Shown here one piece after another: positions 19,185 through 28,829 of a DNA stretch of 64,000 nt. The DNA comes from Rhodanobacteraceae bacterium (GTDB lineage: Bacteria; Pseudomonadota; Gammaproteobacteria; Xanthomonadales; Ahniellaceae). Position numbers and translations under genes: made by a program. The notes below the pieces were generated by a model. It searched no databases. It was not told the origin of the DNA and saw nothing but the letters and a program-made list of their open reading frames with translations. Positions within the stretch are counted from its first letter, which is position 1; every line of letters starts with the position of its first letter. The stretch is taken from contig JADJFT010000005.1 of assembly GCA_016708465.1 (NCBI GenBank), forward strand, positions 124,001 to 188,000, in the 5' to 3' direction.

Positions 19185-19209
19185 CGCGTAGTGATCGCTA
19201 CACTACGCG
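19185..19209 (+). promoter_or_regulatory. Perfect 9-bp inverted repeat upstream of speA
   Basis: CGCGTAGTG (19185-19193) and CACTACGCG (19201-19209) pair exactly around a 7-base loop. The sequence TACACT, a fair -10 hexamer, lies in the loop and right arm. The element could be the terminator of the upstream gene or an operator over the speA promoter. No T tract follows, which favours the second reading. Confidence 0.5.
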
Positions 19210-19258
19210 GCCTTTCGGGTCCGGGGCGGCCGGTTTGCCGCTGCTTGTGGAGTGGGCG

Positions 19259-21145
19259 ATGAGCGACTGGACGATTGAGCGCGCGCGGCATACGTATTCG
19301 ATCGCGCACTGGAGCGAGGGTTATTTCGATGTCGACGGCCAAGGTCGCATCGAAGTTCAGCCGCAGGGCCCGCAGGGCACGGCGCTGGCGATTCCCGAGG
19401 TCGTCGCCGCCGCCGAAGCGGCCGGCTTGAAGCTGCCGCTGCTGATGCGCTTCAACGATATTCTTTCGCACAAGCGTTCACGCATGCAGGCTGCCTTCGC
19501 GAAGGCGATGCGCGAATCCGCGTTCGATGGCGGCTACACCGCCGTGTTTCCGATCAAGGTCAACCAGAATCACAGCGTCGCCGGCGAGCTTGCTGCCAGC
19601 GGCGGTGCCGGCTTTGGCCTCGAGGCCGGCTCGAAGCCGGAGCTGATCGCGGTGCTGGCGCTGTCGAAAGGCGGCACCGTCATCTGCAATGGCTACAAGG
19701 ATCGCGAGTACATCCGCCTCGCCTTGATTGGGCGCAAGCTCGGCCTTGACGTATTCATCGTGATCGAGAAGCCGAGTGAACTGAAACTAGTCATCGAGGA
19801 AGCGCGTGCGCTCGGCGTCGACCCGCTGCTCGGCGTGCGCATGCGCTTGGTCTCGATCGGTGCCGGCAAGTGGCAAAACACCGGTGGCGCCAAGGCCAAG
19901 TTTGGCCTGTCGCCCGGTCAACTCACCGAGTTGCTCGATGATCTAGATGCCGCAGGCTTGCGCCATGCGCTCAAGCTCGTCCATTTCCATATGGGCTCGC
20001 AGATCTCGAACGTGCGCGACATCAGCGGCGGTATGCGCGAGGCGGTGCGCTATTTCGTTGAACTGCACAAGCTCGGCTTCGATATTCGTTACATGGACGT
20101 CGGTGGTGGCCTCGGCGTCGATTATGAAGGCACGCGTTCGCGTAGCTTCTGTTCGATCAACTACGGCCTTGAACAATACGCCGCAACGATTGTCGAACCG
20201 GTCGCTGCGGCGTGTCGCGAACATGGCCTGAAGGCACCGCATCTGATCACCGAGGCTGGCCGCGCGATGACCGCGCACCATGCCGTGCTGGTCGCGAACG
20301 TCAGTGAGGTCGAGACCGCGCCAGAAGGTCACGTGCCGGTAGTGGCAGCGAAAGAACCGTTGCCGATGCGCCACTTGCGCGAGATTCACAGCGCACTCGA
20401 TAGCCGCCCTGCACTCGAGCTTTACCAGGAAGCACAGCACTACCTCGCCGAAGGCCAAGCGATGTATGCAAACGGCGAGATTGCGCTGGCGGAACGCGCC
20501 GCGCTCGATGCCCTCTATTACGCCATTGCTCACCGCGTGCGTGGCCTGCTCAAGTCGGACGAGCGTTCACACCGCGAGACGTTAGACGAATTGAACGAGA
20601 AGTTGGTCGACAAGTACTTCGTGAACTTCTCGGTGTTCCAGTCGATGCCGGACATCTGGGCGATCGACCAGGTGTTCCCGATCGTGCCGATCGAGCGCCT
20701 CGACGAGCAGCCGACGCGTTATGGCGTGATCGCCGACCTGACCTGCGACTCCGATGGCCGCATTGATCAGTACGTCGATTCCGAAGGCGTTGATGCCAGT
20801 CTGCCGCTGCATCCTTTGCGTGCCGGCGAAAGTTATCGCCTCGGTTTCTTTCTGGTTGGTGCCTATCAAGAGACGCTAGGCGACATTCATAACTTGTTTG
20901 GCGACACCGACACCGTTGATGTGCGCGTCGATGGCGCCGGGTTCAGTCTGTCGAATGCGCGTCGCGGCGACAGTTGCGACCGCGTGCTCGGCTACGTCGG
21001 CTTCGATATCGATGATCTGCGTGCGGCCTTTGCGGCCAAAGTTGCACAGGCGAATATCGATGCCGATCTTGCTCGGCGCATTGCCGCAGATCTCGAAGCC
21101 GGCCTCACCGCATATACCTACCTGGAAGAGACGCCGCACGCATGA
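19259..21145 (+). CDS. speA: Biosynthetic arginine decarboxylase
   Basis: The ATG at 19259, preceded by GGAG at 19249-19252, gives 628 residues, the normal length for the PLP-dependent alanine-racemase-fold arginine decarboxylase. FPIKVNQNHSVAGEL carries the PLP-binding Lys, and HFHMGSQISNVRDI and DVGGGLGVDYEGTRS are further family segments. It converts arginine to agmatine, the first step of putrescine synthesis. Its stop overlaps the ATG of the next gene (ATGA). Confidence 0.95.
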   Translation: MSDWTIERARHTYSIAHWSEGYFDVDGQGRIEVQPQGPQGTALAIPEVVAAAEAAGLKLPLLMRFNDILSHKRSRMQAAFAKAMRESAFDGGYTAVFPIKVNQNHSVAGELAASGGAGFGLEAGSKPELIAVLALSKGGTVICNGYKDREYIRLALIGRKLGLDVFIVIEKPSELKLVIEEARALGVDPLLGVRMRLVSIGAGKWQNTGGAKAKFGLSPGQLTELLDDLDAAGLRHALKLVHFHMGSQISNVRDISGGMREAVRYFVELHKLGFDIRYMDVGGGLGVDYEGTRSRSFCSINYGLEQYAATIVEPVAAACREHGLKAPHLITEAGRAMTAHHAVLVANVSEVETAPEGHVPVVAAKEPLPMRHLREIHSALDSRPALELYQEAQHYLAEGQAMYANGEIALAERAALDALYYAIAHRVRGLLKSDERSHRETLDELNEKLVDKYFVNFSVFQSMPDIWAIDQVFPIVPIERLDEQPTRYGVIADLTCDSDGRIDQYVDSEGVDASLPLHPLRAGESYRLGFFLVGAYQETLGDIHNLFGDTDTVDVRVDGAGFSLSNARRGDSCDRVLGYVGFDIDDLRAAFAAKVAQANIDADLARRIAADLEAGLTAYTYLEETPHA

Positions 21146-22017
21146 GCACGCTTCGAGTGGGATTTGTGGGATTGGGTGCGATCGGCGCATCGATGGCCGG
21201 GCATTTGCACCGACTCGGTCTGCTGGTTGCGGTAGCGAACCGCACTCACGAGAAGGCGTTGCGGTTCGCCGACAATCACGCCGGGGTGCAGGCGTTTGCC
21301 GATGCCGGCGATCTCACGGTGCATTGCGATGTCGTCGTTAGTTGCGTGACCGCGGACAGCGACGTGCTTGGCCTTGCCGAGGCACTGGCGAAAAATGCCC
21401 GGCCTGGCTTCGTGCTTGTGGATACCTCGACGATCGCCTCGACCAGTGCGCAGCGTGCCGCGGACCTGTTGCGCGCGGTCGGCGCCGACTTCATCGACGC
21501 CCCGGTGTCTGGTGGCGTCGAAGGCGCGAAGAACGGCAAGCTCAGCGTGATGGCTGGTGGTGACCCCGAAACGCTGACGCGTGCGCGTCCGGCGATCGAT
21601 GCCTTCGCCGCGAAGATCACGCGGATGGGCGATGTCGGTGCCGGCCAGAACACCAAGGCGGTGAATCAAGTGATTGTTGCCGGGATTGCTCAGGCGGTCT
21701 GCGAAGGTTTGGCGCTCGGCGACGCACTCGGACTCGATCCCGAGTTGTTGCTGCCGACACTCGGTGCCGGCGCCGCGGCGAACTGGTTCATGGACAAGCG
21801 CGGTGCGACCATGCTGCGCGATGAATTTGCGGTCGGCTTCAAACTGCAGTTGCTGCACAAAGACTTGAACATCGTGCGCGAGCTCGCCATCGCGGCTGGC
21901 GTCAACCACGACATCGTCGATCTGTCGCTGGCGAACTACGCGACGCTGATGGCCGAAGGTCGCGGCGATGACGACACCTCGGGGTTGATTCGGCTGAAAC
22001 GCGCCGCGCGATCCTGA
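21142..22017 (+). CDS. NAD(P)-dependent beta-hydroxyacid dehydrogenase
   Basis: A 291-residue protein of the 3-hydroxyisobutyrate dehydrogenase family. The N-terminal Rossmann motif is FVGLGAIGASMAGHL, the substrate-binding signature is FIDAPVSGGVEGAKNG near residue 120, and the catalytic Lys lies in GAGQNTKAVNQ. Family members oxidise or reduce small beta-hydroxyacids such as tartronate semialdehyde or 3-hydroxyisobutyrate; which one cannot be decided. It overlaps speA by 4 bases, so the two are cotranslated, although no shared pathway is evident. Confidence 0.9.
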   Translation: MSTLRVGFVGLGAIGASMAGHLHRLGLLVAVANRTHEKALRFADNHAGVQAFADAGDLTVHCDVVVSCVTADSDVLGLAEALAKNARPGFVLVDTSTIASTSAQRAADLLRAVGADFIDAPVSGGVEGAKNGKLSVMAGGDPETLTRARPAIDAFAAKITRMGDVGAGQNTKAVNQVIVAGIAQAVCEGLALGDALGLDPELLLPTLGAGAAANWFMDKRGATMLRDEFAVGFKLQLLHKDLNIVRELAIAAGVNHDIVDLSLANYATLMAEGRGDDDTSGLIRLKRAARS

Positions 22018-22118
22018 TGTGGCGTCATGCGACTCGGTGCACGTTGCAATTTGTCAGAATAGCTACACTCGCGCCATCGCTGCGGCCATAGGCTGCGGCG
22101 CTGAAGCGGAGCTATGCC

Positions 22119-23465
22119 ATGTCGTTGAGTACCCGTGTCGTCCTGATCCTTGCCACCTTCGCCGGCGCGTTTGCTGCAACGGCTCAGACCGTGCCTGCTG
22201 ACTTGACGCTCACTCCGTTGAATCTGCCCGGCGTGGCACAACCGATCGCGTTTGCGCAGCCGAACGACGGCAGCGGGCGACTGTTCGTGGTCTCGCGGTC
22301 TGGCAACATCTATATCTACCGCAGTGGTACCAATACTGTGGACGCGACGCCGTATCTCACGGTTCCAGTGAGCACGTCGGGCGAACAAGGACTGCTTGGC
22401 ATCGCGCTGCATCCAGACTTCGCCAGCAACGGCCGCTTTTACGTGCAACACACGCGTGCGGCCGGCGGCGGCAACATCGGCAGTTCGGCTGATCAACTCA
22501 CTGTCGAGTACACCGCATCGCCGCCGACGGCGAACAGCGTCGATCCGCTGACGCGACGGGTGCTGGTGACGATCGGCGACATGGCGTCGAATCACAACGG
22601 TGGTGCGTTGCAGTTCGGCCCGGACGGCTTCCTCTACATTTCCATGGGTGATGGCGGACCGCAAAACAATCCGCACGGCTTCGCCCAATGTCTGTGGCGC
22701 AAGCCGGCCGATAGCAATCCGGCGAATTGCGCGAGCGGCACGGCGCCGAACTACTTCCTGTTGGGCAAGATCCTGCGTATCGATGTCGATGGCACTACGC
22801 CGAATGCCAGCGCAGAAATGTGCGGCACGGCGACCGGGCAGACCGCTCAGTACCGGATTCCCGTCGACAATCCGCACGTTGGCACCAGCAGCACCTGTGA
22901 CGAGATCTATCACACGGGCATGCGCAATCCATTCCGTTTCAGTTTCGACCGCGACAATGGCGACATGCTGGTCGGTGACGTCGGGCAAGGCACCTGGGAA
23001 GAAGTGGATCTGATTCCGTTCGGCGCGGGTCCGCAAAACCTCGGCTGGAGTGTCTGTGAGGGGCGCCAGACGTTTTCGGGCGGGGCCGTCGACTCGTGCG
23101 CGTTCGGAACGCTGCCGATCCTCAACTACAACCACGGTAGCGTGGCACCGGCATCCGGCAAGTGCTCGATCACTGGGGGCTATCGCTATCGTGGGCCGAT
23201 CACCGAGTTCCAAGGCATGATTGTCTACGCCGACTACTGTTCGCGCGAAATCTTCTTCGGCAAGCCGGATGGTGCTTCGCCGTCCGGATTCAGTGCCACG
23301 CGCTGGGCGACCGGTCCGACCGCGCCAATCCTCGCCGCCGGCGGACCCATTGGCTTTGGCGAAGACCTCGATGGCAATCTTTATCTCGCCACACAAAGCA
23401 GTGGCGCATTTCGCTTCACCAGCATCACCGGTAACGGCTCCATCTTCCGCGATAGCTTCGAATAG
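22119..23465 (+). CDS. Secreted PQQ-dependent sugar dehydrogenase (GSDH family) with IFRDSFE tail
   Basis: A 448-residue protein with a signal peptide (about residues 1-23, ending ATA). The mature part is a six-bladed glucose/sorbosone dehydrogenase propeller: SGEQGLLGIALHPDF, HNGGALQFGPDGFLYISMGD and RNPFRFSFD are family segments. It should oxidise sugars or aldoses in the periplasm or outside the cell with PQQ; no PQQ synthesis genes are in view. The last residues, GSIFRDSFE, form a short acidic/aromatic tail that is not part of the propeller. TACACT at 22064-22069 is a possible -10 element upstream. Confidence 0.87.
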   Translation: MSLSTRVVLILATFAGAFAATAQTVPADLTLTPLNLPGVAQPIAFAQPNDGSGRLFVVSRSGNIYIYRSGTNTVDATPYLTVPVSTSGEQGLLGIALHPDFASNGRFYVQHTRAAGGGNIGSSADQLTVEYTASPPTANSVDPLTRRVLVTIGDMASNHNGGALQFGPDGFLYISMGDGGPQNNPHGFAQCLWRKPADSNPANCASGTAPNYFLLGKILRIDVDGTTPNASAEMCGTATGQTAQYRIPVDNPHVGTSSTCDEIYHTGMRNPFRFSFDRDNGDMLVGDVGQGTWEEVDLIPFGAGPQNLGWSVCEGRQTFSGGAVDSCAFGTLPILNYNHGSVAPASGKCSITGGYRYRGPITEFQGMIVYADYCSREIFFGKPDGASPSGFSATRWATGPTAPILAAGGPIGFGEDLDGNLYLATQSSGAFRFTSITGNGSIFRDSFE

Positions 23466-23528
23466 CGCCATCGCCGACCAAACTGCAGGAGCGAGCCCCA
23501 ACTCGCGACCCTAACTCGCAATCAACAG

Positions 23529-24110
23529 TTACGGTGCGTTTTCGCGCAACGCAATCGCGCTGATGCCATTCGACTCAAGCGTGCGCTTGGCAGCGTCGAC
23601 GCCGCGCAGGTCTGGGAATGGGCCGACGCGGACGCGGAAATACTCGGTGCCGTTCACGTTCACCGCTTGTACGGAAACGCCGGCGCCGACGCCCATCAAG
23701 GTCAGCTTGGCCTTCAGCGTATCGGCATCGGCGCTGCTCCGGAACGACGCCGCCTGCAGCATGAAGCGTTGCGTGCCACTGCCGGCATTCGGCGTCGGCG
23801 TCGCCGCAACTGGTGCATTGGCAGCCGATTTCACTTCAGCGTCTGGCACGACCACTTCCATCTCCGGCAGCACGCTGTAGAAGTCGTACTTCGGTTTGTC
23901 CTCGGCGGGCGCCGGGGTATTGGTCGGGGCGGCGGGCGATGTGGTCGCAGTGGCACTGTCGCGTAACTGCGGTGCCCACTGTTTCATCAATACCAACGCC
24001 GAAAGGCCTAGGCCGCAGAACAGACCGCCGAGAAACCAGATCCACCAAGGGATCTGCTTGGCGCCGCCATTGCCCGAGCGCATCGTCGCTTGCGAACTAC
24101 GCTTCGCCAT
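23529..24110 (-). CDS. SPOR domain-containing inner-membrane protein
   Basis: From the ATG at 24110 the protein has 193 residues. There is a cytoplasmic basic N-terminus, one membrane helix (WWIWFLGGLFCGLGLSALVL, residues 22-41), an A/P/T-rich linker and a C-terminal SPOR domain (about residues 115-190) that should bind denuded septal peptidoglycan. FtsN has this layout. Its start overlaps the argS stop by one base (TGATG), and argS followed by a SPOR gene is a recurring pair in gammaproteobacteria. Confidence 0.9.
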   Translation of the reverse strand: MAKRSSQATMRSGNGGAKQIPWWIWFLGGLFCGLGLSALVLMKQWAPQLRDSATATTSPAAPTNTPAPAEDKPKYDFYSVLPEMEVVVPDAEVKSAANAPVAATPTPNAGSGTQRFMLQAASFRSSADADTLKAKLTLMGVGAGVSVQAVNVNGTEYFRVRVGPFPDLRGVDAAKRTLESNGISAIALRENAP

Positions 24111-25867
24111 CACATCGTCTCCGGGGCGGATACGCCGAGGATGCTGAGCCCGTTCGCCAATACCCGCCGAACGCAAGCCGCGAGTGCAAGGCGGGCGCAG
24201 CGCTGGGCGGTATCGTCGACGAGAAAATGATGGCCGTTGTAGAACGCGTTATAGCGCGCCGCCAGTTCGCGCAATGCCGCGACGACCAGGTGCGGCGAGC
24301 GGATCTCGACCGCGCCGCGCAAGTCTTCCGGAAAGCGGTCAAGTTGTTCGAGCACGGCGTGTGCTTGTGCTTCGCCCAGTAGTTCCAGCGATGCCCGCGC
24401 GGTGGCTTCGTCGTAGGGCAACGATTTTTCGACGGCCTGACGGAACAAGCCGCACAAGCGCGCATGTGTGTATTGCAGGTAATAGACCGGATTATCGACC
24501 GACTGCGAACGGGCCAGATCCAGATCGAAATCGAGGTGCTGGTCGTGACTGCGCATCACGTAGAAGAACCGCGCAGCATCGACGCCGACTTCGCGGCGCA
24601 GGTCGCGCAAGGTGACGAACTGGCCAGCACGCGTCGACATCTGAACCTTCTCACCACCCTCGAACAAGATTGCGAACTGGACCAACTTGATCTCCAGTCG
24701 CTCCGGATCGACGCCAAGACCCTGTGCGGCCGCTTTCAGACGCGCCACATAACCGTGGTGGTCGGCACCGAACACGTAGATCGCGCGGTCGTAGCCTCGG
24801 TCGAACTTGTTCAGCAGGTAGGCGATATCGGAGGCGAAATACGTGGTCGCGCCATTCTCGCGCTGCACCACGCGGTCTTTCTCGTCGCCGAAGCTCGTCG
24901 CACGGAACCAGAGTGCGCCGTCCTTCGTGTACATGTGGCCCTTGTCGGTCAACACGTCGATGGCGCGTTGTACCGCACCACTGGTCGTCAGCGAGCGCTC
25001 TGAGAACCACTGGTCGTAGAAGACGCGAAACTCGCCCAAATCCTGCTTGATGTCGTCGAGACAGGCCTTGAGTCCGGCTTCGAACAGACGACGATAATTG
25101 GCATCGCCAAGCAGTTGCCGCGCACGCACGATCAGTGCGTCAACATGCGCTTCCTTGTCGCCGCCCTGGCCTTCGTCGGCAGGAATGTCGGCAAACACCG
25201 TCGCGATCGGGTGATGCAATTCGCTGCCGGCGGCGAGGCGCAGATCGCGCCCGACGCCGCGCACGTAGTCGCCCTTGTAGCCATTGTCCGGGAAACGAAT
25301 GATCTCGCCGCCGAGTTCCAGATAGCGCAGCCAGACCGAGATCGCGAGGATATCCATCTGCCGGCCAGCATCGTTGACGTAGTACTCGCGACTGACCTTG
25401 TAGCCACCGGCTTCGAGCAGGTTTGCGAGCGTTGATCCGTAGGCAGCGCGGCGGCCATGACCGACATGCAACGGACCGTTGGGATTGGCCGATACGAACT
25501 CGACCTGCACCGATTCGCGTGAATCCTTGGCTGCGAAGCCGTAGCGTTCGTCATCAAGTACGCGCACGACAACCTGCTGCAACGTGGCGCTGGCGACGAA
25601 GAAATTCAGGAACCCGGGTCCGGCGATCTCGACTTTCGCGAGCGAGGGATGTGCGGGCAGGCTGGCGACGATCAGTTCCGCAATCTCACGCGGCTTGCGT
25701 TTGAGCGGCTTAGCCAGCTGCATCGCGATGTTGCACGCGAAATCGCCGAATTCCTTGGCGCGGGTGCGCTCGAAGGTGATCTCGGGCAGGACGTCGAGCA
25801 CGATGCGGCCGTCGGCACGCAGTTGGTCCAGTGCACCATGCACGAGGCCGGTCAGAATGTCTTTCAC
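24110..25867 (-). CDS. argS: Arginyl-tRNA synthetase
   Basis: I chose the GTG at 25867 (585 residues) because the sequence VKDILTGLVHGALDQLRADG aligns with the N-termini of related ArgS proteins; the extra 30 codons upstream have no similarity. NPNGPLHVGHGRRAAYG is the HIGH motif (HVGH) and EGGEKVQMSTRAG is the KMSKS-like loop. A C-terminal DALR anticodon-binding domain completes the protein. It charges tRNA-Arg in the cytoplasm. A SPOR-domain gene is translationally coupled downstream. Confidence 0.95.
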   Translation of the reverse strand: MKDILTGLVHGALDQLRADGRIVLDVLPEITFERTRAKEFGDFACNIAMQLAKPLKRKPREIAELIVASLPAHPSLAKVEIAGPGFLNFFVASATLQQVVVRVLDDERYGFAAKDSRESVQVEFVSANPNGPLHVGHGRRAAYGSTLANLLEAGGYKVSREYYVNDAGRQMDILAISVWLRYLELGGEIIRFPDNGYKGDYVRGVGRDLRLAAGSELHHPIATVFADIPADEGQGGDKEAHVDALIVRARQLLGDANYRRLFEAGLKACLDDIKQDLGEFRVFYDQWFSERSLTTSGAVQRAIDVLTDKGHMYTKDGALWFRATSFGDEKDRVVQRENGATTYFASDIAYLLNKFDRGYDRAIYVFGADHHGYVARLKAAAQGLGVDPERLEIKLVQFAILFEGGEKVQMSTRAGQFVTLRDLRREVGVDAARFFYVMRSHDQHLDFDLDLARSQSVDNPVYYLQYTHARLCGLFRQAVEKSLPYDEATARASLELLGEAQAHAVLEQLDRFPEDLRGAVEIRSPHLVVAALRELAARYNAFYNGHHFLVDDTAQRCARLALAACVRRVLANGLSILGVSAPETM

Positions 25868-26352
25868 AGAATGGCTCGAAATCAGGGAAAAAGGCCGCCT
25901 AGTGTAGTCGCGGCGCGAAATTGCAGACAGGCGTGATCTCGGGCGGCTCGCGGGCAAGGTTCAGGTGCACCTCCACCCTGTGGATAACTCTGTGGGCTGA
26001 ACCTCGCGGCGTCGGCAGTACGGGCTGGAGCAGCTCCGCTGTCACAACGCAAGCAGATCAGATGAGTTCCATAATAATTGTTGTAAAACAGTAATTTACA
26101 GCAATGTTATAAATTCATCATGAGCTAAGTTCGGTAAGTCCCGCCGCGAGCGGACGATCTGTGGGTAAGTTGCGTTGCAACCGCGCGATCATGCTCGGGT
26201 ACCGGACGGTTATCGCGCCGAATTGCTGAGTCTGGCGGGTACCGTTGCGTGGCCACGGCGCTAGCCAATCAATGCCACACGGTCGGCTGCTTTTGCCGCG
26301 ACCGTGCTGCCGCGGCTATCCTGCACGGCCTTGTCGCGATGCGGTTGAGACG
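25868..26352. other. 485-bp intergenic region with AT-rich core and two DnaA-box-like sites
   Basis: This region between divergently transcribed argS and the antiporter gene has no convincing gene. TGTGGATAA at 25979-25987 is an exact DnaA box (TTATCCACA on the other strand), and TGTGGGTAA at 26160-26168 differs by one base. Between them lies an unusually AT-rich segment (26071-26123) with an inverted repeat TGTAAA (26082-26087)/TTTACA (26095-26100). It must also hold both promoters. Confidence 0.5.
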
Positions 26353-27302
26353 ATGCTCGAAACTTACGGTTTGCTGTTGCTCGGCCTGGTTTTGGTCATG
26401 TTCGGTGCTGACTCCTTTTGCGAGGCGCGTCCGGGCTGGCGCAGGGTCGCGGTGTCGGTGGATTCTCGGCCGGACTCGCCGTCGTTGCAGTCGGTGCGTC
26501 GGTTCCCGAACTGACGATCGCGGTTGTCGCCGTCGTGCGAGGTCACGATGCGCTCGCGGTCGGCACGGTGATTGGCAGTTGCATCACCAATCTTGGCTTG
26601 ATCATCGGTGTGTCAGCCTTGGTCAAGCCACTTGCGACCAGCTTCCGTATGCTCGGCGTTGCCTTGCCGGTGTTGATTGCGGCCACCGCAGCGTTGTTGC
26701 TGATGGGTCAAGACGGTAGCTTGGGTCAGATCGATGGCAGCCTGTTGCTGCTGACCGCCGCGGCATTCGGCTGGTTGGTCAAGCGCAGCTCGGTGCAGGA
26801 GTCGGAAGCGGTACGCAAGGAACTTGCCTACGCCGCGAATACCCAGACCGAGATCCTGCGTAATCTCCTTCGCATCGTCGTCGGTTTGGGCCTGCTCGGC
26901 TATGGCGCATGGCGAAGCGTTGGGGCTGCGGTCGATATCGCCGCGCACTTCCGCATGAACGAACTCTGGATCGGCCTGAGCGTGTTGGCGCTGGGTGCGG
27001 CCTTGCCGGAACTCGCAAAATCGATCGTTGCGGCAGCGCGTGGGCATGGCAATGTCGTGGTCGGATCGGCAGTGGCGTCGAGCGTAGTCAATCTGCTGCT
27101 GGTCATCGGCTTGATCGCACTGGGTCGTCCGATTGCGCTGACGACCTCGTTGCTACATGTCGAGATTCCGGCTTTGCTCGCCTTTGCCGTCGCGTTCTTT
27201 CCGATGATCCGAGGCGACGCCGTGGTATCGCGGCGTGAGGGTCTGGTCTTGGTGTTGGCCTACATCGGCTGGATGCTCTGGCTGCTGCTACCGCGGTTCT
27301 GA
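26353..27302 (+). CDS. Sodium/calcium antiporter (CaCA family), reading frame broken once
   Basis: The N-terminal 22 codons from the ATG at 26353 (MLETYGLLLLGLVLVMFGAD) and the rest, from 26418, are in different frames. Restoring one T in the run at 26416-26419 joins them as ...GADSFLRGASGLAQG. The joined protein has about 316 residues and ten or so membrane helices. The two alpha repeats are visible: GASVPELT near residue 48 and GAALPELAKS in the second half, each with the ion-binding acid. YrbG-type proteins exchange sodium for calcium across the inner membrane. It may be intact in the organism. Confidence 0.8.
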
Positions 27303-27305
27303 GCC

Positions 27306-28709
27306 TCAGCGCCAGAACAACACGATGCAGGCGCCGGAGAGCACGGCGACCCCGATCAAATCGAGTACGACGCCTTCGCGCAACATGCGTCGTAATGGCA
27401 CCATGCCGGTGCCATACGCGACGAGATTGGGCGCAGTCGCCACCGGCAGCATGAAGCCGCAGCTCGCGGCCAGCACCGCCGGCACCATCAGCAAGGCTGG
27501 GTCGAGGCCGCTAGCGGTGGCCGTGACCGCCAGAATCGGCATCAGCAGCACGGCGGTCGCGGTGTTGCTGGCGATCTCCGAAAGCAAGGTGACGCCGAGG
27601 CAAATGCCGACAATCAGCAACCAGGCCGGCCAGTCGCGCAAACCGCCGAGTGCGTCGACGATGCGATCACCAAGGCCACTGGTCTGGAATGCCGTCGCCA
27701 GCGCGATACCGCCCGCAAACAGCACCAGCGCGGCCCATGGCACGCGTTCCGCCGTGGGCCAGTCGATCAAGGTGCTGCCACGGCCATCGGGGATCACGCC
27801 CATCAGCAGCACGCCGAACAGGGCAATACTGGCGTCATTCACGCCCGGCAGCTGGAAGTACCCGCTCCATCCACCGAACGGTTCACTGCGGAAAATCCAT
27901 GCCGCGACGATCAGCGTGAACACCATCAGCACGCGCCGTTCCGAACGATGCCATGGCCCGAGTTTCGGTATTTCCGCGGCTGGAGATCCACCCAGATGGC
28001 GGCCCAGCCATAGCGCAAGCAGCGGCAGGAACAACGCCACGATCGGTATGCCAAAGCGCATCCATTCGAGGAAGCCCATACGACTGCCGGTGGTCTGCTC
28101 GTAGACGTGCATGAACACCAGATTCGGTGGCGTGCCGATGGGTGTGCCCCAACCGCCGACGCTGGCGGCATAGGCGATGCCGAGGATGAGCGGCACGCGC
28201 AAGCGGTCGTCGCGGTAGTCCTCGAGGATGGCCATCGCCACCGGCAACATCATCAAAGTGGTCGCGGTGTTGCTGATCCACATGCTGATCAGGCCGGTCG
28301 CGAACACGAAGCCCCAAAGTAAGTGTCGGCCGCTGTGGCCGCCGAATAACCGCACCATGCCGAGAGCCAAGCGGCGATGGGCGTGATTGCGCTCCAGTGC
28401 TGCGGCCATCATGAAGCCGCCCATCATCAGCAAGATCAGTTCATTGCCAAACGCCTCGGCGACCTGCTTCGGGCTAATCACGCCGGCCATCGGCAAGACA
28501 CTCATCGGAATCAGCGCTGTAAACGCCGCCGGCACCGGCTCAAACAACCACCAGAGCGCGACCCAGACCAAGCACCCGAGCGTGACCGCGAGCGCCGTGC
28601 TGTCGCCGTGCGCATGTAACCACAGGGCGACGGCGGTGCCCGCGGTCGGTCCCAACCACAATATCAACCGCCGCAGCGGCGCTGGTGTTGCAGCAGATTC
28701 TTCGCTCAT
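27306..28709 (-). CDS. DASS (SLC13) family sodium/anion symporter
   Basis: From the ATG at 28709 (MSEESAATPA) the protein has 467 residues and about 12 hydrophobic segments. The two inverted repeats carry the family SNT motifs, WISNTATTLMMLPVA and EIASNTATAVLLMPI, that bind sodium and the substrate carboxylates. Family members import dicarboxylates, citrate or sulfate with sodium. Which anion is carried is not clear from sequence. It is convergent with the antiporter gene, 3 bases apart, and divergent from the histidine kinase gene. Confidence 0.9.
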   Translation of the reverse strand: MSEESAATPAPLRRLILWLGPTAGTAVALWLHAHGDSTALAVTLGCLVWVALWWLFEPVPAAFTALIPMSVLPMAGVISPKQVAEAFGNELILLMMGGFMMAAALERNHAHRRLALGMVRLFGGHSGRHLLWGFVFATGLISMWISNTATTLMMLPVAMAILEDYRDDRLRVPLILGIAYAASVGGWGTPIGTPPNLVFMHVYEQTTGSRMGFLEWMRFGIPIVALFLPLLALWLGRHLGGSPAAEIPKLGPWHRSERRVLMVFTLIVAAWIFRSEPFGGWSGYFQLPGVNDASIALFGVLLMGVIPDGRGSTLIDWPTAERVPWAALVLFAGGIALATAFQTSGLGDRIVDALGGLRDWPAWLLIVGICLGVTLLSEIASNTATAVLLMPILAVTATASGLDPALLMVPAVLAASCGFMLPVATAPNLVAYGTGMVPLRRMLREGVVLDLIGVAVLSGACIVLFWR

Positions 28710-28782
28710 CGATTCGGCCAACTGGATCAAGGAATGCCGGAACAAGGACCGCCATGCTCGCTGGCGACAACCGGAACGATCG

Positions 28783-28788
28783 CTATAC
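28783..28788 (+). promoter_or_regulatory. Probable -10 element of the histidine kinase operon
   Basis: TATACT, one mismatch from the sigma-70 consensus, lies 41 bases before the kinase ATG. No strong -35 is seen at 17 bases upstream. Confidence 0.45.
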
Positions 28789-28829
28789 TGCCTCAGGCTG
28801 CTGGCCGGCGGCGAGGGACACACCGCGAC

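Noticed and set aside
26416..26420. Programmed -1 frameshift in the antiporter
   Set aside because: The CTCCTTTTG context is not an X-XXY-YYZ slippery heptamer and no following stem is obvious; a missing T is simpler.
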